Below, in pieces: positions 32,150 to 43,857 of a stretch of 64,000 nt of DNA. The position numbers were made by a program, and so were the translations under genes. The notes below the pieces were generated by a model. It was not told where the DNA came from. It did not search any database and was given only the letters and a program-made list of their open reading frames with translations. Source of the stretch: Patiria pectinifera (taxonomy: Eukaryota > Echinodermata > Asteroidea > Valvatida > Asterinidae). Position 1 is the first letter of the stretch, and each line of letters starts with the position of its first letter. The DNA is taken from contig CM057138.1 in NCBI GenBank assembly GCA_029964075.1, positions 5,698,932-5,762,931 of the forward strand, read 5' to 3'.

Positions 32150-32615
32150 AACTCCATCAAAATCTATCCCCCATTTTGGGGGACTTTGGCAGATAAGCCA
32201 TGTGTAGCAAGTCCAATTCATAATTCTTTTAGTACAAGAATCATTCAAATTACTATGAATGTAATTTTCTAGTTACGGAATTTTAAGCACAACCACTGTT
32301 TTAAAGTTGTGGCTACGGATCACAAAAAGGTAAGTGTTCTTTCAGCAAAACGAAAACAAAACATAGGATGTGTGCGAATTGTTTTCGTTTTGCAGAAAGA
32401 ATGCACACCTTTTGTTGGACAGAAATTTAAAACAGTAGTTGCGTCTAAAATTCCGCAACTTGAAAAGTACATGAGTGATTTGAATGATTCTTGTACTAAA
32501 AAAAAGCTTATAAATGAATTGGGCTTTCATATCCTAGATTTTGAAAGTGCTACATGCAGAACTTCACTAAAACAATAGTCCCAACATTTGGGTTTCGTTT
32601 TTTTACTCACCCTGT
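32150..32615. mobile_element. Foldback repeat, second copy, TTTTTTACTCACCCTGTA end
   Basis: ACAAGAATCATTCAAATTAC at 32230 is mirrored by TGATTTGAATGATTCTTGTA at 32475. GGAATTTTAAGCACAACCAC and the central GTTTTCGTTTTGC pair likewise. The right end is TTTTTTTACTCACCCTGTA, the complement of the start of the 9051 and 57992 copies. Confidence 0.75.
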
Positions 32616-33129
32616 ATTTTGTGACAAACACTAATGCTCTAATTAAATTTATTGGGAACAAAACTGTTTTGAAATAAATTATTAAACACGGGAGAAGTAT
32701 GCGATTGACGTGATTGAAGCTAGAACCTTATTCTTGAAATTGAATCTTGCCATCGATATTTCTGTCAGGATGTCTGCTTACACTCGGCTGGGCTAGAAAG
32801 TGACCCTAGAAGGTTTCAGCCCAGCATGGCATGGTCACAGGAAAGATAAATAAATATGAATCTGCCCCTTGACAAACACAGGGGCGTTTCGGGGTTGGAA
32901 AATGTCAGTTATTTCCAATAGTGCAACAGAGTGGTGATCTGGGGACTGTCTGATTCCTAATTGAATAATTTTTATAAAAGTAGAAAGAAAAACATAAACA
33001 GATGAAAAATACTGAAAAAAGAAGAATGAATGCTGATTCAAGTTTTGTAGTTAATTACCCGGTATTACTAATTAATACCATTTGGGAGGCGTGTGGAATT
33101 AAGGAGACATTTCAATGTCTGCCTAATGC

Positions 33130-33370
33130 CTCAGCCCCTACTTAGAGGTGCTTTAAGTTTCTCCTCTCACCACTGTGGCCCAGGTTTGACTCCCGGCTCC
33201 GGTCACATGTGAGCAAAGTTGCTCATTGATTCTGTCCTCTGCCATGAAGGTTTTTCTCTTATCACTTTTGATCTGGCTGTACCACAGCGGTAAGACATGG
33301 GCCTACGGTGCCTTTAGGTCTTCGACTCGACCATGCCATAGCTGTGTCCTTCGCGATTCAGCGTCTGCTG
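33130..33370. repeat. Possible tRNA-related repeat
   Basis: CAGGTTTGACTCCCGGCTCC near 33183 and the CTGTACCACAGCGGTAAGAC...GGTCTTCGACTCGACCATGC stretch at 33282-33345 have B-box- and A-box-like runs. Neither folds into an intact tRNA by eye. Weak evidence. Confidence 0.3.
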
Positions 33371-33422
33371 TGAGTAAGGACGATTACCTCCCAAAATCTA
33401 TGTAATCATTTCAATAACTTAC

Positions 33423-33540
33423 GTGCAGCCGGCCACACCAAAGTCAAAGTAGTTGGGCAGGCACTGGTTGCACTTCTCACCGCCTACTCCAATCTTGCAG
33501 GTGCACTGGCCTCGACTGTCACACTGTAGATGCAGTGAAC
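33423..33540 (-). CDS. LAMC1: Laminin gamma exon 6: LE module
   Basis: After TTCATGCAG it encodes GSLHLQCDSRGQCTCKIGVG, then GEKCNQCLPNYFDFGVAGCT, with GTAAGT as donor. It matches vertebrate GSLSTQCDSYGRCSCKPGVM and GDKCDRC. Starts in phase 1 and ends in phase 2. Confidence 0.96.
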
Positions 33541-34384
33541 CTGCATGAACAAAAAACGAATGTTAAGCTGATGACAAATAGTATTTAATATTCAGAATTG
33601 ATATCTGATGGGACAATTTGATGGAACTTTGAAAAAGGCTACTGCTTTGCATTTTCGAATACACTTAGTTTTTGATAATTGAAACTTGGCTTCAATCAAG
33701 TACGGTACTTAAAGATTTCAAACACACCGATTACATTTACTTGATCTAGGCAAAAGTTGCCTTCATACCAGTTGGAAATTATGATAAAGAATTGTCAAAA
33801 ATGATAACAGTATAAAGAGTATCATGGGTGAATTAATACATTATTTATAAATGTATCTCAATGTAGCCAATTACATGTCGCTGATATCTGAAAGACTTAA
33901 TTTGGAGCACTTTACGGAAACTCTCAAATCACGTGTCTAAAGTGACTGTCAACAAAAAAGTGGAATTCGGTGAATTATAAAAACACCACTTGTATGGTAC
34001 AAATAATATCATGGATGTTTTATTCATCTTCTCGAGGCCCCTCCCAATAATCCATATTCATATCAGACGCACGCACATAAATTCTGATCTGCGACCCATT
34101 TAATTCCGAATTGTCAATTTTAAAAAAAAGTCTAAAAATTGGATGAAAGATCTGAAAGATGTATTTCTTTCTATACTGATAATATCTTTCTCTAAGATTC
34201 TTAAAGTCTGATTTTAGACTAAAGTCTGAAAAATCTCATGCCTGAATCCCTGAACGGCATTTGCAATTATGGCTGGGGCATGTATTTAACATCATCAAAT
34301 ATTCGTATATTAAATTGAATCCAAGTTCGAATATTCAAATACTCAATTATACACAAAAGCACAGCACTAAACAATTGAACTCAC
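33541..34384 (-). other. Laminin intron 5
   Basis: No gene or defined element is seen. The stretch is plain AT-rich intron sequence. Confidence 0.5.
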
Positions 34385-34573
34385 CGACTGGGTCACAGTT
34401 GCAAGGCTGGCAAACGGCATCCTGGGAAGACTGGTAGTAGTTGTCACGGCAACGCTCACAGTTGGGTCCGTCGGTGCTGCCTTGACAGTCCTGGCAATGG
34501 CCGCCGTGGCCGGTGCGGTCGTAGAGGTCCTGGTCAAAGTAGCAGCGGTTGGAACGGCCGTTACACTCACAGG
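34385..34573 (-). CDS. LAMC1: Laminin gamma exon 5: LE2 and start of LE3
   Basis: After TGGTCAACAG it encodes CECNGRSNRCYFDQDLYDRT, GHGGHCQDCQGSTDGPNCER, CRDNYYQSSQDAVCQPCNCD and PVG, then GTGAGT. It matches vertebrate CDCNGRSQECYFDPELYRST and GHGGHCTNC. It begins with CC, completing a codon begun by G. Both exon 4 and the internal signal-peptide exon at 37754-37850 end in that G, so either can splice to it in frame. Confidence 0.97.
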
Positions 34574-34649
34574 CTGTTGACCAAGAAAACATTCACTTCT
34601 TCAATCAAGTATACATACAATGTAATACAATGTACAAGTACAATGAAGT

Positions 34650-35092
34650 GGAGTCCCCTAAACCTGGTGCACTTCAATGGCCCCCTGCCTTTCCTCACAT
34701 AGTGCTGCCAAACCTCTTTATTGACAAGCTGCAAATTCATTTAATTACAATTTACATCAATCCTCTTCCCCTGTCATGCCTTTATACACGGGCTAGTCAC
34801 CAACAGTCAGATCATACATTTCCAGCAAGCACTGTGACTGGTCAAATTCCATCAACAGACAAAAGCAAGTAACAGGTACTACATGTAGGTAGGCACAGCT
34901 GGCTTATAAATCAATCACCTACAAGTCAAAGCAAAGCTTATCAAGTGACATAAACCATCACAGCAAGTCAATCCTGCTTTATGTACCGGTAGGTTTGGAG
35001 CTCATACATCGGTACTGTTAAAAACAGTCACTTGATTGATTTTGACTGCTGGGATAACTGTGTTGAATTTGACAGCCAGAGAGGGAGGGTTA
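34650..35092. mobile_element. Relative of the 8592 TTAA element, copy 2
   Basis: Shares CAATCCTCTTCCCCTGTCAT, ACCAACAGTCAGATCA, AGCACTGTGACTGGTCAAAT and CAGTCACTTGATTGATTTTG with 8592-8928, and ends GGGAGGG-TTAA at 35082-35092. The left end is not clear. Confidence 0.65.
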
Positions 35093-35139
35093 ATGCTTGT
35101 TGTTGAACATTTGTGAACAATTTTAGTGCATGAAATTTA

Positions 35140-35335
35140 GTCTGAAATCAAAAACGGTGGCTTTCGGAAATCGGGCCCCCCCCCCAAAAAAAAAAAAAAA
35201 AAAAAAAACGGCCAAATGTTCCCCAATGGGCTGCATTTGAACAAATCTCCCAAATTCCCAAGTGAACATTTCATTGAGTCCTCTTTGCCCCCACCCCCCA
35301 CTGCCGAAAAGTTGGTTTTGAATCCGCCCATGCCT
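35140..35335. repeat. Poly-C/poly-A rich old repeat
   Basis: A C-run then an A-run at 35176-35207, followed by CCCCCACCCCCCACTGCCGA and GAATCCGCCCATGCC. This resembles the end of a CAGTGGCGGATCC-type hAT-like repeat. No target duplication is visible. Confidence 0.35.
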
Positions 35336-35827
35336 ATATGTATATAACTGGCATTTACAAAGCCCTGTGGCCATCAGGTATAAATGTGAAACTACATGTA
35401 TTCAATGGGGTAATTCAGCCAGTTACAAAAACAGCTCTGTTCCCCTTTGTTCAAATGGCTGTTTCCGATATGACCAACGGCATTTCCTGTGCAGCACAAT
35501 CAAGCCTGTCACAAACCAATTACATCAAATCTCAAACCCAAGAATTGTAAAGGGCTGATCAAAGTTGACTTGTTCCTCTTCTTCAAAACACACAAAATCT
35601 GACCTTAAAAATAATGTTACATGTCTTGATTTAAATAATTAAAATCTCATTTGTATTATGCTTGTGCGTAATCCGTAATTCTCACTTTGCTTCATAGCTT
35701 CCAATGGCATTCCATGGACAGCTATAAAAATGTGGTGTTGTTTTTTTGTAGTAAAACATGAATTATTCCTGATAGCATCTATAAATTTCAGCAACTCTTT
35801 TTTTAGATGAGTGGATGAACATGCTCT

Positions 35828-36304
35828 TTAAAAGGAATTTACATCATTGGCTTTTGCTGTAATTTTCAGAAAAGAACTTACTTGAGGGGTTAGTATAACA
35901 GATCAAATATTGTTTAACTGACATGATTGAAGTTTTGTGTTCGAAAATGCTTGAAAAACCAAGAAAAACTAAAAATTTTAAGTAGTCTGGTTCCCTGACT
36001 CCAATAAAGATAAAATGGATCAATTTATAGATGTCGGAAAATTGTAAGGTCTAGCTGGCCTAGACCCGATCATGAACATGTAACCAATAGCAAACAAAAT
36101 TTGGACTGAAAAAAAATTGTAAATTTGGAGCAGTAGTTGAAAAATAGCCTAGGTTTTTCCAACCGTTGGAAATGACTTGACACCAGGTGCCATAATTTTA
36201 CAAGGTGCTTTAGACTGTCATTTACCAACATCCTAGTAAGGTATTTCGTAAAAACTTGGTAGTTTTATTCTTCGATGTTTGCAAATGTTGTATAGTCCCT
36301 TTAA
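35828..36304. mobile_element. AGGGAATGTACA-family MITE, copy 3
   Basis: TTAA-AAGGAATTTACATCATTG at the left and GCAAATGTTGTATAGTCCCT-TTAA at the right. High identity to 40085-40609 along the length, with a 48-bp internal deletion relative to it. Confidence 0.85.
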
Positions 36305-37349
36305 GACATACCAGTACATATACATGTACTTCATTTGCGTAGGCATATCAAATTTAATTGCTTTTTAAGGGAGAAAAATAATTAATCCGGGTCACTAAGT
36401 TCTTTTTGACTCATCCTGTACATGTACACATGCACACGTACATGTATGTACATGTACATGTATAAGTATAGAACTCTGTTTTCGAAAAACTGATTGCTAA
36501 TTAGCACTATTTATCAGTACATGTAGCACTATAGCCTTTAGGAACAGCTCCGAAAAGTATTTTGAAAAGTAGCCATACTCACAAAGACAGGAATATTACA
36601 CACATTTCTTTAGTATACAAAACAACATACAATACAAGCACATCCAGTGTCATGGATCAGCAAAAATCTCACCATGAATTTTTGTTCCACAATGTTGCTT
36701 AAAAGAAATCCCCATTTTCACTAAATTTTCTAAGATAAAAAATTCAATCTTGCCTACATGTGTATCTTTGACCTTTCCCCAAGGACTTGTCAACAAACAT
36801 TAGACCACGCCATGTTTATATAGGAAGGGAGGTGATGAGTGTAGGACCATAGAGCAAGGAAACTGGTAAGACTATAAAAAAAGTTTTCCAATTTGCAAAG
36901 CCTGCAAAACATCTGTGTGTACTGTACAGCAGGGAAAAGCAAACATCTGGAGAATTTCTTTGCATATGTACACTAATTCGGTGAACAAAATAAGAACAAT
37001 TTTTCAGGTGGACACAGGCTCGTGCTCAGGTACCGTAGTATGCACGCCTCTGGGCTCCTCCAACCAACAGAGTTAAACAAAATGCGCATGTGCTCCGTCT
37101 TTAAGAACGCATGCCGTATGTACGCGTATGTGGTTCCGCCTCAAAAAAATTGGTTTCTAATTTTATCCATCGAATTACAATGTAGTCTACAGTACATGTA
37201 CATGTATGAATGCATTTAATTTTTTCTGTTGTACATTTACATTGTATACAAATGTACAACAGGGGCTTGTCATTTTGCAGAGAAGCAAACTTTTTGCTGC
37301 AAGCTGAATTTTTCATTTTTAAAAAAAAAATAAAGTTCAACAAAGAGAT

Positions 37350-37425
37350 TGACTGTAGCAGAATTTGAACCTGCAACCTCCGCATTGCCGTCCCGGTGCT
37401 CTACCAACTGAGCATGATCCAGCCC
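37350..37425 (-). repeat. tRNA-derived SINE head or tRNA pseudogene
   Basis: The reverse complement reads CATGCTCAGTTGGTAGAGCA (A-box), then CCGGGACGGCAATGCGG and GGTTGCAGGTTCAAATTCTG (B-box GGTTCAAATTC). The acceptor and T stems are only partly paired, so an intact tRNA is unlikely. Confidence 0.65.
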
Positions 37426-37753
37426 AATGTTTGCAGTTTCCCAATCTTGGTTCAAGGGGGATAATGTCAAGTTTTACAGTTTTGTCACTTTTTAAAAGAA
37501 AAATAAATGTTTAAATACACAAGAAGATTGATACCGGTTGTTATCCATCTTTTTGTGTATTTAGACATTTTTGAATTTCTTTCTGGAAAAAGTGACAAAG
37601 GCACGGGGGAAAAACACTCAATTTTTGACCCATGGATCCACAGAAGATGATCACAGTGCGGATGAAAAGGAAAAAAAATAAAAAATAAACAAATCTTGAT
37701 GTAGCCAAATTGAAATTTATAACAGAACTCAAACTGTACTTATTTTTTTTTAC

Positions 37754-37850
37754 CTTGCCATTGTGTGCCATCCCAATACCAATATCCACATGCCAGCGAT
37801 AAACACTGAAGAAACACAAGGATGGCAATGCTGCTCAGATGAACCTCCAT
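37754..37850 (-). CDS. LAMC1: Internal alternative first exon: signal peptide for an LN-less laminin gamma
   Basis: On the - strand, a TAA eight codons upstream in frame precedes GCCGTCATGG, a good start context. The frame encodes MEVHLSSIAILVFLQCLSLA, then CGYWYWDGTQWQ, a short n-region, a hydrophobic core and a small-residue cleavage zone. It ends CAA-G|GTAAAA, phase 1, identical in phase and last bases to laminin exon 4. Joined to exon 5 it continues WQ-A-CECNGRS with no break, giving 1314 residues. No laminin exon falls between it and exon 5. The transcription start and 5' UTR are unknown. A chance signal-like frame is the alternative, but signal, stop, donor, phase and strand all fit. 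Confidence 0.68.
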
Positions 37851-37869
37851 GACGGCACACCAAAAAACA

Positions 37870-38300
37870 ACTTAAAAATCTCCCTTAAAAAAATACCACT
37901 CCAACAGAAAAATGTCACTCCAACAGTTAGAAGAAAGTTCCAGCAATAAATGAGTTCAACGATGAGTTTCAGAAAATGACTCTAAAAATCTCACTTAGAA
38001 AAATCTCACTCCGACGGAAAAATGTCACTCCAACAGTTAGAAGAAAGTTCAAGCAATCAACGAATCCAGCGATGAGTTTCAGAAAACAGCTTAAAACCTC
38101 TCACTCTGAAAAATCTCACTCCTACAGAGAAATCCCCCACACAGAATAGAAATATCTCATTCCAACATTGTCCAACAATTCGAAGAAAGTCTAAGCAATC
38201 AATGAATCCAGCGACGAGATTCAGGAAGCGACTTATAAAATCTCGCTCTGAAAGAAAAATTCCGCTCCGACAGTTTGAAGAAAGTTCAAGCAATCAATGA
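37870..38300. repeat. Tandem repeat array A, about 110-bp units, four copies
   Basis: GAAGAAAGTTC-AGCAATCAA-GAATCCAGC-ATGAGTTTCAG recurs at about 37930, 38040, 38181 and 38276, with AAATCTCACTC and AAATGTCACTCCAACAG between. The copies are diverged. The array begins 20 bases upstream of the start codon of the internal first exon. Confidence 0.85.
38231..38240 (-). promoter_or_regulatory. Possible TATA box for the internal laminin promoter
   Basis: The - strand reads TTTTATAAGT about 385 bases upstream of the internal ATG. Only this repeat copy has it; the sister units have CTTAAAA instead. Weak evidence: no start site is known. Confidence 0.2.
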
Positions 38301-38319
38301 ATACAGCAATGAATCCAGC

Positions 38320-39270
38320 AATGAAAACGTCCGAAACAATAGTTACATTGTAGTTGCAGAGAGTAATTAAAAAGACCTTATCACGAAAGACTGGTGGTTT
38401 TAAAAGACAGAAGCGTGGTTTTCAAAGAACTGAAGAAACTGGGGAAGCTATGACCTGGATGCTCCGACAGTCCTACTGGAGTGCATTTCATGAGGCCTGC
38501 CGCTGAAAACCTCTAAAACAGTAGTTAATTGCAGGGAGAAATCAAAAATGCATCATTCGGAAAGACTGGTTGTTATGAAGATGAAAGCTTGATTCTCAAA
38601 GCGAAGAAGAAGTTTTACACGCAGTACTGTTGTATAACTGACCAAGATGTGCTCACAATCTTACAGGGAGTACCGGAGAAGATCTTACGAAGCCTGCAGT
38701 AAAACGTCCGAAATAGTAGTTAGTTGCAGAGAGAAATTAACATCAAAACTACATCATCCGGAAAAACTGGTGGATAAGCAAATGAAAGCTTGATTCTCAA
38801 AGCGAAGAAGTTTCACACGCAGTAGCTGTATAACTGACCCAGGAGCACTGACAGTCTTACAGGGAGCACAGGCGAAGATCTTATGAAGCCTGCAGCTGAG
38901 AATGTCCGAAATAGTAGATCATTGCAGAGAGAAATTAACATCAAAACTACATCATCAGGAAACACTGCTGCTTTTGAAGACCAAGTAAGAAGACTGAACA
39001 GTAGCTAAACCGACCCAGGTGCTCCAACAGTCTTACAGGGAGCACTGAAGTACATCTCATGAAGCTTGCAGCTAAAAACTTCCAAAACAGTAGTTAGTTG
39101 CACAGAGAAATGATCATGAACAGTACATCACCGGGAAAGTCTGGTGCTTTTGAAGACTTGATTTATCAAAGCAAAGAAGAAGTTATACATGCAGTAGCTG
39201 TGTAACTGACCCGGGCGCTCCGACAGTCTTACAGGGAGCACTGGAGTACCTCCTAATGAAGCCTGCGGCT
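38320..39270. repeat. Tandem repeat array B, about 190-bp units, five copies
   Basis: Units start near 38324, 38507, 38701, 38899 and 39075 with AAAACGTCCGAAATAGTAGT and run through GAGAAATTAACATC, CATCATCCGGAAA-ACTGGT, GTAGCTGTATAACTGACC and CAGTCTTACAGGGAGCAC to GAAGCCTGC. It lies directly upstream of array A on the - strand. Confidence 0.88.
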
Positions 39271-40084
39271 GTTTCACGCAGAGAATAAACCAGCTGCCAA
39301 GCGCCTAATTGATGGCTGGTGGTGAGAGACTCCGAGACCACGCTCTCAAAACACTGGAGGAAAATCTGGGGACAACTTCAGAGGCAGTGAGTTGACTGGG
39401 TTTTGGAAAACACCTGGGTTTGGTGGACGGTTGACTCAGCCTGTCGGTCCGCGGTCGATGGTCTCTGCTCCGCTGTGAAATCGGTAGGTGGCATTTGGGT
39501 CACTTCCTTTCTTTTGTAGGAAAACCTCAAAGTTTACGGGATGTTTTATTTGCAGATGAGTAGTTTTAACAAAAGACTGGTGATTTTGTTCGGGCAAACA
39601 CACAGCATCAGTGGTTTAATTCAGAGCTATCACTGTGCTTCTTGTGAAGAAAACCTCAAAGTTTATGGGTTGTTTAATTTGCAGATTTATGTGTAATTTT
39701 AACAAAAGACTGGCCATTTTATTCCAACAAAACACATCACATCAAAGTGGTCAGAAGCCATCTGGTGTTTCAACTGCACGTGTGCATATGATTTGACGAG
39801 TTTTTACTTTTGGCAGATACTTGTAAAATGCATGTAAGACTAGGGGGAAGTGGAAACCAAATCTGCATTCTGCAATTTTTCATTCCATAAAAAAAGACGA
39901 TGGAAAAGCTTTGTTCGTACAAAAGTTGGTGCAAACAAAGCATCTAAAAACACATCGCCGTTCAAACTTTTTGAAATTTCGTGCTTACACCGTACGTCAG
40001 CGCAAGACAACTTCTTTAATTTTGCTGGTACCAGCTTTGATTTTGCACGCATACGGCAAATTGTTGATCCCAAAAGGAAAATTG
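39271..40084 (-). other. Intron 4 segment upstream of the repeat arrays
   Basis: No gene is recognised. Near 39360-39490 is a GC-richer patch (ACTCAGCCTGTCGGTCCGCG). AAAACCTCAAAGTTTA-GGG-TGTTTAATTTGCAGAT recurs at 39519 and 39648, a further local duplication of about 130 bp. Confidence 0.5.
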
Positions 40085-40609
40085 TTAAAGGGAATGTACA
40101 TCATTGGCTTTTGCTGTAATTTTCAGAAATGGAGTATTTGAGGGGTTAGTATAATATATCAAATATTGTTACACTGACATGTTTGAAATTTTATGTTCGA
40201 AAATGCTGGAAAAACAAAGAAAAACAAAATTGTTCAAGTAGTCTGGTTCCCTGACTCCACTAAAGATGAAATGGATCAATTTATAGTTGCCAGAAAAGGT
40301 AAGGGAACCAGTCTAGCTGGCCTGCACCCGTTCATGAACATGTAACCAATACCAAACAAAATTTGGACTGAAAAAAAGGTAAATTTGGAGCAGTAGTTAA
40401 AATATAGTTAGGTTTTTCCAACGGTGGTCGGCCGATCACCGTTGGAAATGTATACAAAAATACCATTTTCTTGAAAATGACTTCACACCAGGTGCCATAA
40501 TTTTACAGGATGCTTTAGACTCTCATTTATCAACATCCTAGTAAGGTATTTCTTAAAAACTTGGTAGTTTTATTTTTCGATGTTTGCAAATGTTGTATAT
40601 TCCCTTTAA
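40085..40609. mobile_element. AGGGAATGTACA-family MITE, copy 4 (best preserved)
   Basis: TTAA-AGGGAATGTACATCATTG and GCAAATGTTGTATATTCCCT-TTAA: exact TTAA at both sides and imperfect inverted ends (AGGGAATGTACA versus TGTATATTCCCT). It is 525 bp and non-coding. Confidence 0.88.
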
Positions 40610-43600
40610 TCTTGATGTGCACATGCGCAGTTGGAATAGCAAACTGGCTTATTCAGTTATCACTGAACTTCCACCATGGTTCAGTTTGTTATGTTCTCTG
40701 CATGGAGCCAAACTTTGAAGTCATTAACTGTGTCGGGTTTCGTTTCATAGCTTTGGGATGTAAAACAAGGGTCTAGGCATGTTGTGGACCGGGTTGTTGC
40801 TCACTATGCAAACTTGTTGTGCAGAGGGTGCAGATAATTATGCATCTATGAGAAGTCCATTGTTTTGTGAGTGGTTCTTGTCAGAGAGGACTGTGTCATG
40901 TTTATGGAGTAATATGACATGCCAGGGTGGACACTTTGATTGGTTGGGGGTTGGGAGACATTTATGATCTCTTTGGGAATGAACGACACATTGTACATGC
41001 CTTTATGAAGCAAAAAGAACTGAAGTACCAGTAGATATGCTGAGATATGCCGGTTCATGTCGTGTTCCTCTAGGTTTTTAAGCTCTGGTAACAGAGTTTT
41101 TACAAGTCACTCGGGTGTCTGTCGGTCGGTTGGTCAGTAGGTCGTTCGGTCGGTCCCCCACAAAAAAAAATTGACCAAAAACCAGCCCCCTAACTCGCCC
41201 ATAAAACTGTAAGTACCGAATTGTAACTGTCCAAAAAGCATACAAAGTACATTAAATACTTCCATTTTAGTGCCATCATGGTGCCATCATGATGCCTTTG
41301 AGGCTCAACGGCAGTCATTTTATTGCTGGTACTGGTAACCCACTGAGTTAGACAGGGCTCTCTTTGTTCACTGGCAATTTGGGGTTAGCTTGTTAGGTTA
41401 CATCTTCAGTTTTGACATTTAAAACAAGCAGAATAGTCTGATAGCTTAAAAGTAGGAGATCGCTGTGGTGATCATGAACGGATGGGATTCAATTTTATTT
41501 GCAACTTCGAAGTCAAAATAAAAATACAGATATATTGATTGATCTACATTGTACACCGGGTATTTACCGGGTATAAGGTTGAAGTTTACAGAAAAAGAAA
41601 TTAAGGCCTACATGTACGGAGAAATCTACATGTACAAGTTTTGCAGCAATGATGAACACATGCATGCACACGTATAAATAATGATTTTGTAATTTATTTG
41701 TATTTCAATAATTTATCGAGACACAAATCCCAGTGTTCTTGACAAATAAACACCAAGTGGTATTAATCCAGTGAGGGAATGTCGAACTCAATCCTATAAA
41801 AATGTAGGGTTCACAGGGTGCAAACCGTTCCATCTATTAAATCTGTGAATGTGTTATATTTGAATGTTAAAACGTCTCCTAATGAGGTTCGAAAGACGGC
41901 AGCAGCCTACATTGGGCCCAATTAGAGTCCTGTATGGTCCCTCAGGGTTTGAGATCTTAGCATTGGAGTCCCTCTGGGTCAAAGGTCAGTACACCCAATC
42001 ACCATGTGTTGTGTGAAGGGAAGCAGGCCACCATGGTGAGAGACATCAGGCAACTGTTTTCCTATAGCTACCCGGTATATTGTTCATTGCTTTTCAAAGT
42101 CTTTACTTTTCTGGGTTGTGGGCGGGGCTAGGGTGGGAGGGATGTGGCACTCATTGGTGTACATGCACTATCCAATAATGGAAGAGAGGTTTCTTAGGAA
42201 ATTTTAATATTCAAATAAACCACATGGTGAACGAACTTGCTGGTATCAGTGGAGGATCCAGGGGATGCATAGTGGGTGCTGTTGCCCCCCCCCCCCCTTT
42301 GCAGGGACCCCAATGTTCTCAAATACATACATGTAAGGCCATTTTTCAAATGAAAATATGGATATTTTGCTGTTTTGAATGTGGTTTTGTACCGCGGTAG
42401 AAGTGAAGCGCAGGTGGGGTTGAACATGTAAATCAGGTGTGTGAGTGACCACTGATAAAAAAAAGCTGAAAACATCTGAAAAAGGTGTAAGAAAGCTGAA
42501 CTTTGGAAATCTCCTATACTTTTGTACACAGCAAGTGAGGGAAACAGCTGAAAAAAAGGCTGAATCCAAAACAAAAAAATAGCTGAAATCAGCTTTAAAG
42601 TTGAGATTTTACACCCCTGGTAAATAACAGGACTTAGATTGTTTACAATAAATTGCTACTTTTCTAGCAATATACAAAGTCATTCACTTTTCAATGAAAC
42701 ACCAAAAGTGCTCAAATCTAAAGAAGGGTGCTCAACAACTAACCTGATGCAATTTTAGCTCAGTGCATGCTGTATATTCCGAGAAAACAATATTCAAGAT
42801 CTCAATTTCAATTCAAAAGTTGCCAAGTCACGTTTTAAATTGCGCCTGAAATCAGCGTCTCGGACACGTTCTGATTCAGCTGATTGCAGTGACGCAAATG
42901 TCAACGAATAATAGCAACAGCACGTGCACGTGCGTTGTGTCAACGCTTAATTGCGCGCAGCCATTCACGGCTTAGCCAAATTAAAAATGAACTACCACTG
43001 ACAAATTAAAAGTCACAGAAATTTCAAAAAATGTGTGTTTAGATGCATCTTTGGAAGTGGCCTTCTTTTATTGTTTTCTTCAAAATGACAGCATGCCAGA
43101 AGGAATCATTTTAGAGGGAGTTTAGTGTCATTACTATCTTTAAACCAAGTATGCTTTTCAACTATAATTTCACAGTTATCGGTACGTTTTGGATGATGTA
43201 CTCTACAGTACTGGTACAGTACCTTTAAAATTCCCACCTTCCTCACATCTGCAGCCTTAACCCACCAAATGAGATGACAAGTTATAATAAATAACATTTT
43301 GTATGGCCAGTTACTGTCAGTACTGTCAACACGCTGAGGCCGGGTTCCCTAGCATGATAAATGATCATTGGAAAAATATTGCTGGTAAGGAATTTGTGCC
43401 ATCACTGCTTGGGATGTGTTACCATATTTATGCATGGGATTCTTAGCACACACATTTTCCAGGCATTTTAGCTTGGCTCAACCAAATCAACAATGTGAAT
43501 TATCGGTAGCAGAGCGGCATATTGTATGTGCACACAAACTGGAACAGACAAAAATTCAGGGACAGCACTAATACATTTGTGTACTTCTGAAGTTTAAATA

Positions 43601-43857
43601 GTGATACAGATTTCTTTTAAGAAAAAATGGTTCTATAAAACATTTTTTTTATACATGTACAATGTACATGTACAAAAACACCACTAATTTTTGATAGAGT
43701 TTGTTATGAAGTTATGCAATTTTTTAATATTTTAATAAAATGCACACATGTGTACAGGCAACTTGTTCTGGTCTATCTCTAAGAAGGAACTAAAGACAAA
43801 TTTTAATTCCACGTTATGGTTTAGTACGAGTAACTTTGACCCTAATTTTCAGCTTTT
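40610..43857 (-). other. Intron 4 segment
   Basis: No coding sequence was recognised. It holds a degenerate hAT-like piece near 42244-42300 (CAGTGGAGGATCCAGGGGAT and a C-run) and, at about 42690-43142, a diverged relative of the 9711/47109 TTAA element. The TACATGTACA motif is frequent. Confidence 0.5.

Noticed and set aside
37541-37828. Alternative longer - strand frame across the internal signal exon
   Set aside because: It is in another frame, runs through the GTAAAA donor into intron sequence, and lacks secretory or laminin features.
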